A DNA stretch of 64,000 nt from Dysidea avara. Taxonomy: Eukaryota; Porifera; Demospongiae; Dictyoceratida; Dysideidae. The stretch covers positions 4,613,277 through 4,677,276 of the forward strand of contig NC_089281.1 in the NCBI RefSeq assembly GCF_963678975.1, given 5' to 3'. The first letter of the stretch is position 1. Each line of letters opens with the position of its first letter. The position numbers were made by a program, and so were the translations under genes. The notes beneath the pieces are model-generated. The model was not told where the DNA came from. It did not search any database and was given only the letters and a program-made list of their open reading frames with translations. Below are positions 41,304 through 53,839 of this stretch, piece by piece.

Positions 41304-42355
41304 CTATGAGTCTAAGTTATATCTTCTTAAGTTACCAAATTTCTGAATATTCTCTTGAATAATTGAGAGGTGTTCGTCCTCCCATTTAATTTTGTAACGA
41401 GTTTTAGACTCTTTAGTGTACACTTGTTCCTCACATGCTGCAAGGAAGTGATCTGAACAATCAACATTTAAAAATTCAAACAGCTCCATGATTATTTCTT
41501 TGGCTGTGTAATAAGGTCAATTCCATGTATCTCCAACACATCAAGATTGTATTTCTTCTTTGCATCCTCTATTGCTTGGTAGATAGTGAAGTACTCAGTA
41601 ATCTTGTGATTGATAATTGTCAAGCTGATCTCATAGTCATTATTATTACCAGATTTGAGATCAGTGATTGTAACATTTTGGCTCTGCTCTCTATATGAAA
41701 GTGTATACAATATTACAGAAGCAATGTTATCGTATGGGTTTCGAATGACATGAATAGCTTTAACTGGCACACCAACTACCGACTTTAACTTCTTGTAAGC
41801 TGACTCCCATTGTTTGGGTACGTCCTTCAGTAATTTGGCACTCCCACCACCACTCTTGTCCCCTATAACATCAATGTAGGACTTGTATACTCCTTGGTAC
41901 AAACCCTTAATAGCAAGTGAGTATCCTTTACTGTCAGCCTCTTCTGTCCTTAGTCCTCTACCATGACAAGACTCGTAAGAATTTTTCCACAAGTTATTGA
42001 ACATACACGACTTATTACAATGCATAGGATACTTTCTATTAAACACGTGCTCTTCGTGTGCCATTACAATGTGTGGATGACTGTCTAACACGCTACCAAC
42101 GATGCTGTGGCCGCTATGAGGGTGTCCAAGGAAAAATACAAAACTCTTTACCCCATCAATGACTGCTTGAGGTAGTGGAGAGTAGTTTTCTTCGAGTTTT
42201 TCTTTCTTTACAGTCCGCGAAGTCTTCAGGTTTCCGACAACGAGGTTTGAACTGCCAAAAGACCACGAATGATAGTTTGTAAGATGATGTATCACTAACA
42301 GAACGCATCCCGAGATCGCTAATAGTCCAATCACCTGTCTCCGAGACTTAATCAT
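41304..42355 (-). CDS. Type II membrane sulfotransferase-like gene with one frameshift
   Basis: P-loop sulfotransferases move sulfate from PAPS to sugars or proteins, and the membrane forms act in the Golgi. From the ATG at 42355 the product has a short cytosolic stretch, one membrane anchor (VIGLLAISGCVLLVI), a stem, then FVFFLGHPHSGHSIVGSVLD (fits the 5'-phosphosulfate loop) and VKAIHVIRNPYDNIASVIL (fits the 3'-phosphate site). The frame stops at 41492 after IDLITQPKK. The remaining C-terminus (MELFEFLNVDCSDHF to LRRYNLDS) is open in another frame to 41304. One missing base near 41497 explains this, so it is either a recent pseudogene or an assembly error. The same frame is open upstream to 42493, but a start just before the anchor fits the family better. 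No introns. Confidence 0.75.
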
Positions 42356-42413
42356 AATTTTGGAAGCCGTCACGACTCTCGTGTTAGCTGACTCAAACCA
42401 CGCCAGTACAAAA

Positions 42414-42435
42414 CACTCTAATTGAACAATCAGGC
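42414..42435 (-). promoter_or_regulatory. Dyad-motif relic upstream of the sulfotransferase start
   Basis: ACTCTAATTGAACAATCAG is a diverged single copy of the ACTCTAATAGAACAGTCA motif, about 60 bp 5' of the chosen ATG. Any regulatory role is speculation. Confidence 0.3.
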
Positions 42436-42929
42436 CTATCCAAGAGTTAAATTGGTCTAAAATGCCACAAATATTTCGCGTATATATTTCCAAAGTCTAC
42501 ACCACAGAAACCCATTACATTTGAGTGACTCTTGCGTTTAAATGTATGCTCAGCGGCTCACAAAGAATTTTGGTAGAACTCATGTTATGATTGGGATACA
42601 GTTTTGAATCAGGTTGTGATACTTGGGTGTCATGACCCCATGTTATCTTGGTCACTAAATATTTCTACTTTCCTGAGTTATACTGAGAATTTCATCCATA
42701 CCCAATATAATATGGGGCTGAGTTCATGATATACTGAGTTTGCTATTATTCTACTTTGCATTTTGTGTTACCACTGTTTGACTACTTTGATGTTGTGTGG
42801 TGTCCCACTACTGCAAAACTTACGGCTATGTTTAGCTACTCTAAATTTGTGTTTCTTATACTCTATATGGTTTCATAAAGTACAGTCTATGCATCAAACA
42901 TGACCTTCATAATTTACACAACTATATTT
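42436..42929. other. Sulfotransferase 5' flank, nothing further recognised
   Basis: AT-rich, no gene-like frame. Confidence 0.4.
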
Positions 42930-43095
42930 TCTTACTCAAATGGTATTAGCTATAGGGCATGTCACAAACCAGCCGATTATTTGTTCCAAGAATTAATAAA
43001 AAAAATTTGCATGAAAAGCAGAGTGTCTTTTTATAGGTTATGGAATTCTTTGTCAACTGAAGCAGCCAGCCTGCTGTCATTTAAAATGCAGTGAT
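42930..43095 (+). mobile_element. LINE C-terminal relic
   Basis: The frame ends SFYRLWNSLSTEAASLLSFK then MQ and a stop. The WN-SL…SFK pattern is the usual last 20-25 residues of CR1/Jockey-type reverse transcriptase proteins (compare WNNLPNHI…LEQFNNCIF at 14540). A short fragment only. Confidence 0.5.
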
Positions 43096-45380
43096 TTAAC
43101 TACTGAATGTCTTTTTATATGTTTTTGTCACTTTTGTTGTGTGTTTTTGTAGATATGTAGCTATGTTGATTGTATACAGAACTGAGTAGATCCCTATAGC
43201 TGTTAAAAACATATTATAATTAAAATATTACCAGAATGTGTCGACATCATTGCAAATGCAAACACACTTTATTTCCTACTTGTATGCCGGCAATATTACA
43301 TGACAGTATCTTAAGAGGCAAGGCTGCCGACTTATCATAACCAATTATGTGTACACTTTATAGCTTGTTGAATGAAAGAATTCATGTGCAAGAAGAATAT
43401 TCAATAGTGGAATTTACTACACCCCTGGCTTCAGTGCATGTCGTACAGTTATATGATGCTTTAAGTTGCCAAATCTCAAGTAGCTATTTACAAACACGTG
43501 CAACTAAGATGCTGCAATCAAGCTACTATATCATTAATACTACAGAAATAGTCACAAAATTGATTGCCTCACCATGTAAGCCAAAAGAAGCATCTTAATT
43601 GTTATAGGCCAGCCCAAGCCTGAGCTTATTTTTGCCTGCTTTATTCTTTTGTTTTAAAGATACTGTAGAAGAGCTATTAGCGAAACTCTGAAAGAGGTCA
43701 CAGTATCATGCTAGCTGCAATCACTTACATAATAATCCAGTCAGGATGCATATATAGCTACCATCAAGTTTGTTATGGTGCGATCATCACTTGGTTTATG
43801 ACATAACAGGTTGATAAAGATAAATACATCAATTGTAGAGTATATGCATATAAAGATTGAATGTCTCTTCTTCTCTTTAGGTAGTCCCACTATAAATCTA
43901 TTAATATGGCATTTACATTACTGAACCTGCCAAAGTCTGACATGACATACCAAGCTGTTTATCTTTGAACTGATTCAATATTGTTGTTGGTAGAAGGAGA
44001 CCATACAAACACTGAAGAGGTCTAACATATGTATCAATCTTTAATGCTTCACTATGCATCGATCTTTAATGCTTCAATGGCTGACAGAAATGTGTGTTTT
44101 CCTTCTAATATAAACTATACCAAGTTACTCTCAACCACTCTAACAAAACAGTCACTTTTACATTTTCACAATCAATAGCTATTAATTTATTTGAAGTAAA
44201 ATAGTTAAAAAATAGGCTCTCAGAGCTTCAATTCTTCCTGGGGGTAAGCCCATAGACCCCAATGAATAACCCATGAATAACATGCATATATATCTGTTGT
44301 ATATGCTTCAAAATAATATTAATTTCACTGTGTAAATTTCACCTTCAAAATTAAAGCTTCCCCCCCTACTGTCTGACCTATGATCATGCAAAAGGTATTG
44401 TTTAATTAACTGCTAGCTAGTTACATAGTCTGCATATGTACTTAATATGCATAGCCTATAGGTGTACAATATTATTATGTAATATTAGTACTGCTAAACT
44501 ACACGGTGTAACTGTATATAGTTGACTTTTCAATTTCAAATCTTAAAGAAGAGAAGTCAGCCCACTACTATTCATCTCAGATGAAGTCAGACACTCAAAG
44601 ATATTGGTGAAATGAATGACATGTTGCTGGCTGACATTGACAAAGATCTAAAATCATTATAATTTTACAATTTCTGTCTTATGAGAGTATAATATGGCTG
44701 CTATATTAGAGTATCTCGATTATTAGAAACTATTATATACTAGGTTGATCATTGTGAAAATGTGGTTATGTTCATGATAACCAAACAATTTGGTGTAACC
44801 TTATAATGTAGGCACAATGACTTGATTCATCTTTCATGCAAGTAGGCAAATTTACATGTCAAATGAGTTTTCCGCAATTCCCTGAAGCTACTTGCATATT
44901 ATATTAAAATTACTGCTTTCTTTGCTGTAGAGCATGGTACCCTATACCTTTCAAAGCTTCATACTTGATCTTTTGTCCTTCTGTTGGATAACATGCAGTG
45001 CTGTGCCAAGAGCTGCACTGACTTAGCTTGAAGTGCTTAGCATACATTCAGGTTGCCTGCTATAGACATCACCAAGAATTCATGTAGATCAGAGGGTGTC
45101 CAACTGGAACATTCAGCAAAAACTCTACTCAACACAAAGGCTTAACTCTACTCAACACAAAGGCTTAACTCTACTCAACACAAAGGCTTAACAATCGCCA
45201 GTTGTACATATGTCAAAAGTGAACCTGTAAAAGTGAATTTGTACAGGCTGTACTGGGAGTTAGACACTCTCTTCCTTAAAACTTTACCACATGTAGCTAG
45301 AGAGTATGTTTTAATATGTGTATGCATGTGTGAGTACATTATGGTGTGGTGTGTGTGCTCTTGTGTGGTGTGTGCATGTG
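43096..45380. other. No gene recognised; left part of A2 from about 44100
   Basis: An 83-codon plus-strand frame at 43347-43598 has no recognisable domain and no splice support. 44100-45380 aligns with 700-1950 of A1. Three tandem AACTCTACTCAACACAAAGG units lie at 45120-45190. Confidence 0.5.
44695..44722 (+). repeat. Dyad motif, single copy in A2
   Basis: TGGCTGCTATATTAGAGTATCTCGATT. The A1 counterpart (about 1285-1335) lacks the ATTAGAGTATCTC core, so the motif is a difference between the two copies. Confidence 0.5.
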
Positions 45381-45387
45381 TGTGTGC

Positions 45388-45655
45388 GTGAGGCAGCATA
45401 GCCAAGTGACTAGCTTTGGCCTGGTAATCAAAAGGTTCCAGGTTTGATTATGCCAATTTGGTGCTATTGTTTTGCAAGAAACTTTATACTCACATTGCTC
45501 TAGTCTACCCGGTCATGAGACCTGGATGGTATTTCTGCAGGTTACTAACCCTGCCCTAGGAAGATTTACCTGCACAAGCCTCAATCTTAAAGCGCGAAAG
45601 TGGTGCACAGGCATTCTGGTACTGGTTTAATGGGCGGAAATAATATTATTGTGTT
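45388..45655 (+). repeat. tRNA-derived SINE
   Basis: The head reads GAGGCAGCATAGCCAAGTGA (A-box TAGCCAAGTGACTAG) and CAAAAGGTTCCAGGTTTGAT (B-box), spaced as in a class II tRNA. The body has GGTCATGAGACCTGGATGGT and GCGCGAAAGTGGTGCACAGG. It is not a functional tRNA: the acceptor arms do not pair over the full length. Absent from A1, so it is a later insertion or a loss. Confidence 0.7.
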
Positions 45656-45828
45656 TCATATGGCTGCCATACACTGTAAATTCAAAAGTATGAATATCAT
45701 ACTGAAGGGATGATTCTTGTGGCAGCTTAGTATGACCCTCATAATTAGGCTGAACCTTATACTCAAGATGCCACAGGAGTCATCGCATTGGTGTGAATTT
45801 CACAGTATAGGCTTTACTTTGCTAGGCT

Positions 45829-45924
<96 letters not shown>
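45829..45924. repeat. (GT)n microsatellite
   Basis: About 47 uninterrupted GT units. The A1 equivalent near 2010-2025 has only TGTGTGTTTTAATTGTGTG, so the expansion happened in A2. Confidence 0.95.
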
Positions 45925-45927
<3 letters not shown>

Positions 45928-46424
45928 CAACTATGTTAGCCTGCAATGTGTGTGCATATGTACATGTGTTTGTAGGCTGGTAAGTATAATCGGGTATATG
46001 TAGCTACATACAGATGTGTGCATGTGCATTTAAGTAATAGATAGTTAGAACATGTACTGCAAACATTGCAAAGCTATACTCCACGGATCCAGGGAAGAAA
46101 ATGTGACCACTGTAACCCTACCAAGAGTCCAAATAGAACTATTACTAGTTTCGTGGACCTGTTACTGCAAAGAAAATAACGAAATCCCTTTTGCAAAATC
46201 CTAGTGAGTTTGGTATAGCTTCCTGAGTGCTCTGTTTATGAGGCTCCTGGAGTAACCTCTTTTCAGTAGCATGCTTTAATAGTATTCTGTTAAACTCAGC
46301 CATCAGCTATAGCAAGTGATGTTTCTGTACATTGTGCAAGTCATCTGCCACAACAGCCTTCAGGTGTACTAGACACTTCATATAGCTAGCAATTATATAA
46401 ATCAGCAATATAATAATAACATAG

Positions 46425-46555
46425 GGAGTCATGGATTTTGTTTCTCCTTCTGAAACTTTTCAAACATACATCATTAAACAGGCTGTGTAGGACCAGGTGG
46501 CCTACAGACCTTCACAACTAGTGCTGTAAAGACTTAATAAAATTAATAACCAAAT
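46425..46555 (+). repeat. SINE, 5'-truncated copy
   Basis: GTCATGGATTTTGTTTCTCC, GTAGGACCAGGTGGCCTACA and TAGTGCTGTAAAGACTTAAT match the 3' half of the 32616 SINE. Tail AATTAATAACCAAATAAATA. Confidence 0.65.
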
Positions 46556-46719
46556 AAATAAATAATACACCATATAGAATAATATCAATACAACTGTAAT
46601 GTGAGCACATGAAATGTTATACAGATGTCTCCATCATCTTTGCTAAGTATAATAAAGAGGTAAAGTTAAAATAGCATGTCAATAATACATTGAATTTGGT
46701 TGCATAAATATTTATCATG

Positions 46720-47747
46720 CACAATCACTATCACACAAAACAACCAAACTATAAAAAGGCGCAGTCATCACAACTTTTCCAGGATGAGACTATAGCTGGC
46801 TTTGGGTCCATAAGTACAAAAAGTAGTGAAATCTACTCAAAAAACAGCCAAGCCGTAAAGAAAGGTATAGTCATCAAAAACACTCTGGTTTTGAGGTTCA
46901 CATGTTATTGTAGAACTGAAGTTACAATTATACTGTATTACACATTTTATTTGACTATTGTAACTAACAATGCAAATTTTTGAGCAGTTCCAATACAATG
47001 CTCATAAGAATTTTCATCATTAGATCTATGAATATATTCAACCCTCTGAACCCTAGGCTTTCATTTATAAGGTAGAAATAAAGTGAGCTAAAGAGGCATG
47101 ATAGTAGTGGCTCAGGGTATGGGCATCAGTTGTGGAGGCCCCATGATGATTTTCCTGCACTTTTTATCCCATGGTGATTTTTCTATTAGAGTATATTGGC
47201 CCCAGAATTATTTTCTTATTAGGATTGCTTTGCAACTCTGTAGCTGTTCCAATTTCTTTCAAACTACAAAAGATTTACATTCCAATGGTGAATCTATGTA
47301 CAAATTCAACTTATTCACATAAGCAGTTTATCTTGTAGCCATGACAGAAAATTGCTTTTTTACAAAAACAATTGTCCATAACACTATCAATATTTACCAG
47401 ATTAGCATCAAACTTGATGCCTGAATTCACATTCATGCACTATCCATGTACACTAAATTTAAAGAAAACTGAGTAAAGGGCCGGGTTTGCATTGATAGCA
47501 ATCTTTGTAAACATGCAAAAAGGAGAATTTGATCTTGAGTCCCAGTGAACTTCTTACAAAAGAAAAATCAAAGAAAACAAATAGAAAGTTTGGCCGCCTA
47601 TATCTTGGGAGTGGCTGGAATGATTTCAATCAAACCTGCCCTACCTATTGTGAAAATCACACTTTCTTTCTTCTTGTCAATATATCCATGCACGGTGTGA
47701 CTTGCTGGCTTTCTTGGCTACACAACACACCACTGTGTGTCTTGATG
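46720..47747. mobile_element. Decayed Helitron-like element without minisatellite
   Basis: 46790-46890 resembles the CCAAAGCC / TCAAAAAACAGCCAAGCCGT end of the minisatellite elements, and 47460-47747 resembles their unique flank down to ACACACCACTGTGTGTCTTGA. The two halves are not in the same relative orientation and the array is missing. An old, rearranged relic. Confidence 0.5.
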
Positions 47748-48523
47748 TGTAGATTATGTGTGTGTGTGTGTGCATGTGTCACTGCTTGAAGTATCTTGGT
47801 TTGCTACAGTGGTATATCCCCAGTATATGGAACAGTTAATTGTTTGTTATTTTAGTAGTTTTTCAGTAAACCCTCATTCAATGATGTTTTACTGAGAGTT
47901 TAAAACTTAGTAAAATAATTATGCTCCATATACTTAAGTTTACTGACACTTTACTATCAGTATAACTACAGTAAGGCATCTTAACAAATTAGTAAACTAA
48001 GAATCTTCAAGCAGTGTGTGTGCGTGCGTGTTGTGTAGTGTCCATGCATTTGTGTGTGTACTTACTATATGCGCGTATGTGTGGATGTATGTGTGGGTGT
48101 GTGTGTGCATGGGTGCATGCATGCGTGTATACATGTGTTTGTGTATTAGGTCCAGTTCTTCAGATTCAGGACCATCAGTTGACAGGTTGATAAGGTGATA
48201 AGGTGAGTGTGTGCATGTAGTGTTGGGCAAGCTATTTGGCAGTGAATGTAACATATTAGAATTGCTCTAAACTTCTGCAGCAATGTAATAAGTTAGTTAC
48301 TTCAATTGAAAAAATGTGACACCTACATCATTAAATAAGTCATACCTATGAATAGCTAAACTGCCTAGCTATGATTATATGATCATAGTTATTAGCTGTG
48401 ACTTACAGAGGATTATTTAATAAAGTTTTTGTCGGGTAAAGTAATAATATTTATGTAATGTGTAATATTACATTCTCTAGTAACAGATTATGGCTTCTTC
48501 AAATTAACTCACCATGCTATGAA
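47748..48523. other. GT-rich low-complexity and A2 sequence
   Basis: TG-rich stretches at 47755-47785 and 48010-48140, then 48240-48523, which aligns with A1 2280-2568. No gene. Confidence 0.5.
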
Positions 48524-49295
48524 TCAAGACACACGGTAGTGTGTCGTGCGGCCCAAGAAGCCGGCGTGCCACCCGTGAGTATATTAACAGGAAGAAAGAA
48601 AACGCAATTTTCACACCTATGTAGCTCTGTGATCCCTTATCCGATTGGAACCAAATTTGCTACATACGTGCCGGCCAGCTAGGGGAGTCTACACACCACA
48701 TTTGAAGAAAATCGCTCCAGCCATTTCCGAGATACGAGTGAACAAAATTTCGTTTTAATTTCTTCGTTTTTTTCTTCTACTTCTTCATTTCGCACACTTC
48801 GCAAAATCCGCCATAAAACACGAATGCTTGCTTGGATCGGGATGAAATTTGGCACACTTAAAGGGCTCATTAAGGCGGATCTCTGTACCAATTTTGGTAG
48901 GAATCCGATGAACATTCACGGAGTTATGACCGATTATTTGCGTAAAATAAGGTCGAAGGTCTGTCACGCCTACAGGGTAAACTCCTTTGAAGAATCAGTT
49001 GAAAATTGATATTTAGATGGAGCAACCATCGTAGGAGTGCCTTTTTGTAGTTTGAAAGGAATCGGGATAAAGACCATGGAGATATGACACAAAACCTGAC
49101 CTGTGTCAAAATTACGCGATCGATTTTTATGAATAAAAAACTATTAGTTTTCGTGTCTACCAGGCAAACCGCTTAGAGCAACGAGCTGCAAATCAGTATG
49201 TAGCTGGAATAATCATCATAGAAAGTCCTTGCAGTAGTACAGAAGAATCGGATTACAAACCACTGACGAAAGACAACTACGTGTAACAAATGCGA

Positions 49296-49335
49296 GATCG
49301 AGATACTCTAATAGAACAGTCACCCTAATAAAGCA
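49296..49335 (-). repeat. Dyad motif at array border of element 3
   Basis: GATCGAGATACTCTAATAGA then ACAGTCACCCTAATAAAGCA, one base changed from element 2. Confidence 0.75.
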
Positions 49336-49374
49336 TTCAGCTGCATTTATAATTTACTCAATTATATTACATTG

Positions 49375-52300
49375 CAAGTTATTCTGTAGGGAATTCAGCT
49401 ACAAACAAGTCACCCTGTAGTCAGATCAGCCAGAAGAAGGTATCTAATAGAGAGTTCAGCTACAAAGAAACCATCATGTAGAGAGTTCAGCTCAAACAAA
49501 TTGCCCTGTAGAGAGATCAGCTAGAAGAAGTCACCTTGTAGAGAGTTCAGTTACAAAGAAACAATCATGCAAAGAGTTCAGCTGCAAACAAATCACCCAG
49601 TAGAAAGTTCCGCTATGAACAGATCACACTGTAGAGAGTTCAGTTAGAAACAAGTCATTTTGTAGAGAGATCAGCTAAAAGAAGTTACCTTGTAGGGAGT
49701 TCAGCTACGAACAGATCACCCTGTAGAGAGTTCAGCTACAAACAAATCACACTGTAGAGAGTTCAGTTAGAAACAAGTCATCTTGTAGAGAGATCAGTTA
49801 GAAGAAGTCACATTGTAGAGAGTTCAGCTACAAAGAAACTACCATGTAGAGAGTTCAGCTGCAAACAAATCACCCTGTAGAGAACTCAGCTACAAACAAA
49901 TATTCCCTGTAGAAAGATCAGCTAGAAGAGTTACCTTGTAGGGAGTTCAGCTACAAACAGATCACCCTGTAGAGAGTTCAGCTACAAACAAACCACCATG
50001 TAGAGAGTTCAGCTGCAAAAAAATCAATCACTCTGTAGAGAGTTCAACTAGAAGAAGTCACCTTGTAGAGAGTTCAGCTGCAAATAAATCACCTTGTAGA
50101 GAATTCAGCTACAAACAAATCACCCTGGAGAAAGATCAGCTAGAAGAAGTTACCTTGTAGAGAGTTCAGCTACAAAGAAACCATCATGTAGAGAGTTCAG
50201 CTGCAAACAAATCATCTGTAGAGAGTTCAGCTAGAAACAAGTCACCCTGTAGAGAGATCAGCTACAAACAAGTCACCCTGTAGAGAGTTCAGCTAGAAGA
50301 AGTCACATCGGAGAGAGCTCAGCTACAAAGAAACTACCATGTAGAGAGTTCAGCTGCAAACAAACACCATGTAGAGAACTCAGCTACAAACAAATATGCC
50401 CTGTAGAGAGATCAGCTAGAAGGAGTTACCTTGTAGGGAGTTCAGCTATGAATAGATCACCCTGTAGAGAGTTCAGCTACAAACAAATCACCCTGTAGAG
50501 AGTTCAGTTACAAAGAAACCACCATGTAGAGAGTTCAGCTGCAAAAAAATCAATCACTCTGTAGAGAGTTCAGCTAGAAGAAGTCACCTTGTAGAGAGTT
50601 CAGCTGCAAATAAATCACCTTGTAGAGAATTCAGCTACAAACAAATCACCCTGTAGAAAGATCAGCTAGAAGAAGTTACCTTGTAGAGAGTTCAGCTACA
50701 AAGAAACCACCATGTAGAGAGTTCAGCTGCAAACAAATCACCTGTAGAGAGTTCAGCTGCAAACAAATCATCCTGTAGAGAGTTCAGCTATGAAAAGATC
50801 ACCCTGTAGAGAGTTCAGCTAGAAGAAGTCACCTTTTAGAGAGTTCAGCTACAAAGCAACCACCATGTAGAGAGTTCAGCTGCAAAAAAAATCAATCACT
50901 CTGTAGAGAGTTCAGCTAGAAGAAGTCACCTTGTAGAGAGTTCAGCTGCAAATAAATCACCCTGTAGAGAATCCAGCTACAAACAAATCACCCTGTAGAA
51001 AGATCAGCTAGAAGAAGTTACATTGTAGAGAGTTCAGCTACAAAGAAACCACCATGTAAGAGAGTTCAGCTGCAAACAAATCACCTAGAGAGTTCAGCTA
51101 GGAATAAGTCACCCTGTACAGAGATCAGCTAGAAACAAGTCATCCTGTAGAGAGTTCAGCTAGAAGAAGTTACATTGTAGAGAGTTCAGCTACAAAGAAA
51201 CTACCATGTAGAGAGTCCAGCGGCAAACAAATCACCTTATAGAGAACTCAGCTACAAACAAATATGCCCTGTAAAAATATCAGCTAGAAGAAGTTACCTT
51301 GTAGAGAGTTCAGCTACAAAGAAACCACCATGTAGAGAGTTCAGCTGCAAACAAATCACCTGTAGAGAGTTCAGCTAGAAACAAGTCACCCTGTAGAGAG
51401 TTCAGCTAGAAGAAGTCACATTGTAGAGAGTTCAGCTACAAAGAAACTATACCATGCAGAGAGTTCAGCTGCAAACAAATCACCCTGTAGAAAGTTCAGT
51501 TATGAACAGATCACCCTGTAGAGAGATCAGCTAGAAACAAGTCACCCTGTAGAGAGTTCAGCTAGAAGAAGTTACCTTGTAGAGAGTTCAGCTACAAAGA
51601 AACCACCATGTAGAGAGTTCAGCTGCAAACAAATCACCCAGTAGAAAGTTCAGCTATGAACAGATCACCCTGTTGAGAGTTCAGTTAGAAACAAGTCATC
51701 CTGTAGAGAGATCACCTAGAAGTATCACCTTGTAGAGAGTTCAGCTACAAACAAGTCATCTTGTAGAGAGATCAATGCAGCTAGAAGAAGTTACCTTGTA
51801 GAGAGTTCACCTACAAAGAAACCACCATGTAGAGAGTTCAGCTGCAAACAAATCACCCAGTAGAAAGTTCAGCTATGAACAGATCACCCTGTTGAGAGTT
51901 TAGTTAGAAACAAGTCATCCTGTAGAGAGATCACCTAGAAGTATCACCTTGTAGAGAGTTCAGCTACAAACAAATCACCTGTAGAGAGCTCAGATACAAA
52001 GAAATCATCATGTAGAGAGTTCAGCTAAAAAAAGATCACCCTGTAGAGAGTTCAGCTATAAGAAGTCACCTTTTTGAGAGTTCAGCTACAAAGCAACCAC
52101 CATGTAGAGAGTTCAGCTGCAAACAAATCACCCTGTAGAGATTTCAGCTACAAACAAATCTCCCTGTAGAGAGACCAGCTAGAAACAAGTCACCCTGTAG
52201 ACAGATCAGCTAGAAGAAGTTACCTTGTAGAGAGTTCAGCTGCAAACAAATCACCCGTAGAGAATTCAACTACAAACAGATAACCCTGCAGAGAGTTCAG

Positions 52301-52435
52301 CTAGAGTCAAGTCACCCTGTAGAGAGAATCCTGTAAAGAGTTCATCTACGTACAAGCAGATCACCCTGTAGAGAATTCAGCTACATTTCAAGTCACCCAG
52401 TAGAGAGATCAGCTGCAAATTATCCTGTGGGGATT
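49375..52435 (+). repeat. 31-bp minisatellite array 3 with higher-order structure
   Basis: About 98 units. Multi-unit blocks recur: one of about 200 bp starting near 50044, 50570 and 50910 (TAGAAGAAGTCACCTTGTAG, GCAAATAAATCACC, AGAAGAAGTTACCTTG, AAGAAACCACCATG in order), and a pair near 51600-51745 and 51815-51975 with shared private changes (CCCAGTAGAAAG, CCTGTTGAGAG, CACCTAGAAGTATC). Confidence 0.92.
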
Positions 52436-52664
52436 AATTGACATGTAATAAATATATGCAAGAGTTCATAATATAATGAACTCTTGATATTTGCAGTATA
52501 TATATAATTTGTACATTTACTGATAAAATCAGAATGAGTTAAAGTATTTATAAAATCTGCTTCATCTTTTTCTATTTCCTGTGGTAAAGAAAAATATATA
52601 GGTTAAAAAGCCCCAAAGCTGGCCATAGGCCGGCTTTGGGGTATACAAATACAAAAAGAAGTAA

Positions 52665-52995
52665 AATCTAATCAAAAACAGCCAAGCTGTAAAAAAAGGA
52701 GTGTGGCCCTTGAAAAGGCTATGGTGAAAAAAGATGTGAAATCCAAGGTGGCAGCCAGGAAATGGCTGTGATGGTAGGTTAATGGTAAAAATTTTAATAA
52801 TGACAATTCAGGTGAATTTTGTGCCAAGACCAAGCGGCACAAAAATTCACCTGAATCGTCGTTATTAAAATTTTCACCATTAACCTACCATCACAGCCAT
52901 TTCTTGGCCGCCACCTTGGATTTCACATCTTTTTTCACCATAGCCTTTTCAAGGGCCGCACTCCTTTTTTTACAGCTTGGTTGTTTTTGATTAGA
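52665..52995. repeat. Terminal palindrome of element 3
   Basis: Arms of about 155 bp from TCTAATCAAAAACAGCCAAG to a loop near GTGCCAAGACCAAGCGGCAC and back. Very few mismatches, for example one lost base and a C/T change at 52980. Confidence 0.85.
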
Positions 52996-53839
52996 TAGTA
53001 TTGTGTTATATTACCTTAGAAACGCAATTCACATTCCATGTGTGTACATCCAGTGTATAGACTATCAGATGATACTGATAGTGCCAGTCATTACTTACAG
53101 AGGTGACCTTATTTAATGAGATTGTAATGCAATTGAATTGTATATGCGTTGACTACAAGTCAGTTTCATTGTCATTTGTACATCATTTGATTTAACTGTA
53201 GTGTTGAAATATTGAGAACCTTAATGCAGCATACAGCGCTGTACTACTGTATATTAGGGAACATGGAGATTTGAATCTTTCTGGCCAAAAAAATCACCAA
53301 AAAACCAGCTTCACAATACCATCCTGGTGCCTTGGCAGTAATGGTTACTAACCAATCCCAAAAGTTCCTTCACTATGACCCTAAATGCTTTCAATAGATT
53401 GTTACAAGTCTTTTCTTAAAAGGAAGTGTTTACTAAACCGAAAGATTTTTTTTCATGGATAACAGATAACACAAATTAACTGGCAGTCATCCATATACTC
53501 TAGTATCAAGCACACTAGTTGTATGTTAGGGTTGGTATTCCCTGAGTATTCGACTTTACGGCATGCATCTGGTAGTTGCCCCAAGTATTTGACTTCAGGG
53601 CACATGTCTAGTAGTTGCCCAGAGTATTCAACTTTCAGTCATGTGACTGTGAAAAATGGCTAGGATTTTTGTTCCATTGGTTTTCCTCCTGTTCACTGGG
53701 GTCTTGCATTTCAAGGTAGCCATTTGTTTTGTTGAACCAAATGTTCATCCTTAGCTATGTTGTGACAAGATTCTGACAAAAAAATTTGGTTGGAGACCTT
53801 GAGTTGCCATCATTTCGCATGTTCTAATGGTTATTATTT
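52996..53839. other. A2 sequence and dispersed repeats
   Basis: 53030-53230 aligns with A1 2710-2950, and 53256-53450 with 6220-6420. 53530-53640 holds three degenerate CCCAAGTATTYGACTTYAGGG units, the head of the tRNA-related repeat. Confidence 0.5.

Larger units (their letters stand above)
48524..52995 (+). mobile_element. Minisatellite-bearing Helitron-like element 3
   Basis: Starts TCAAGACACACGGTAGTGTG and ends GGTTGTTTTTGATTAGA. The A1 empty site at 2568/2569 reads CTATGAA|TAGTAATG, again between A and T without a clear target duplication. Unique flank 48524-49295, dyad-motif pair 49296-49335, array about 49375-52435, terminal palindrome 52665-52995. Same architecture and orientation as element 2. 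No coding sequence. Confidence 0.75.

Noticed and set aside
43347-43598. 83-codon plus-strand frame
   Set aside because: No family resemblance and no supporting signals; left as unassigned.
45388-45470. Functional tRNA gene
   Set aside because: A- and B-box-like words are present but the arms do not fold into a full cloverleaf, and SINE body sequence follows.
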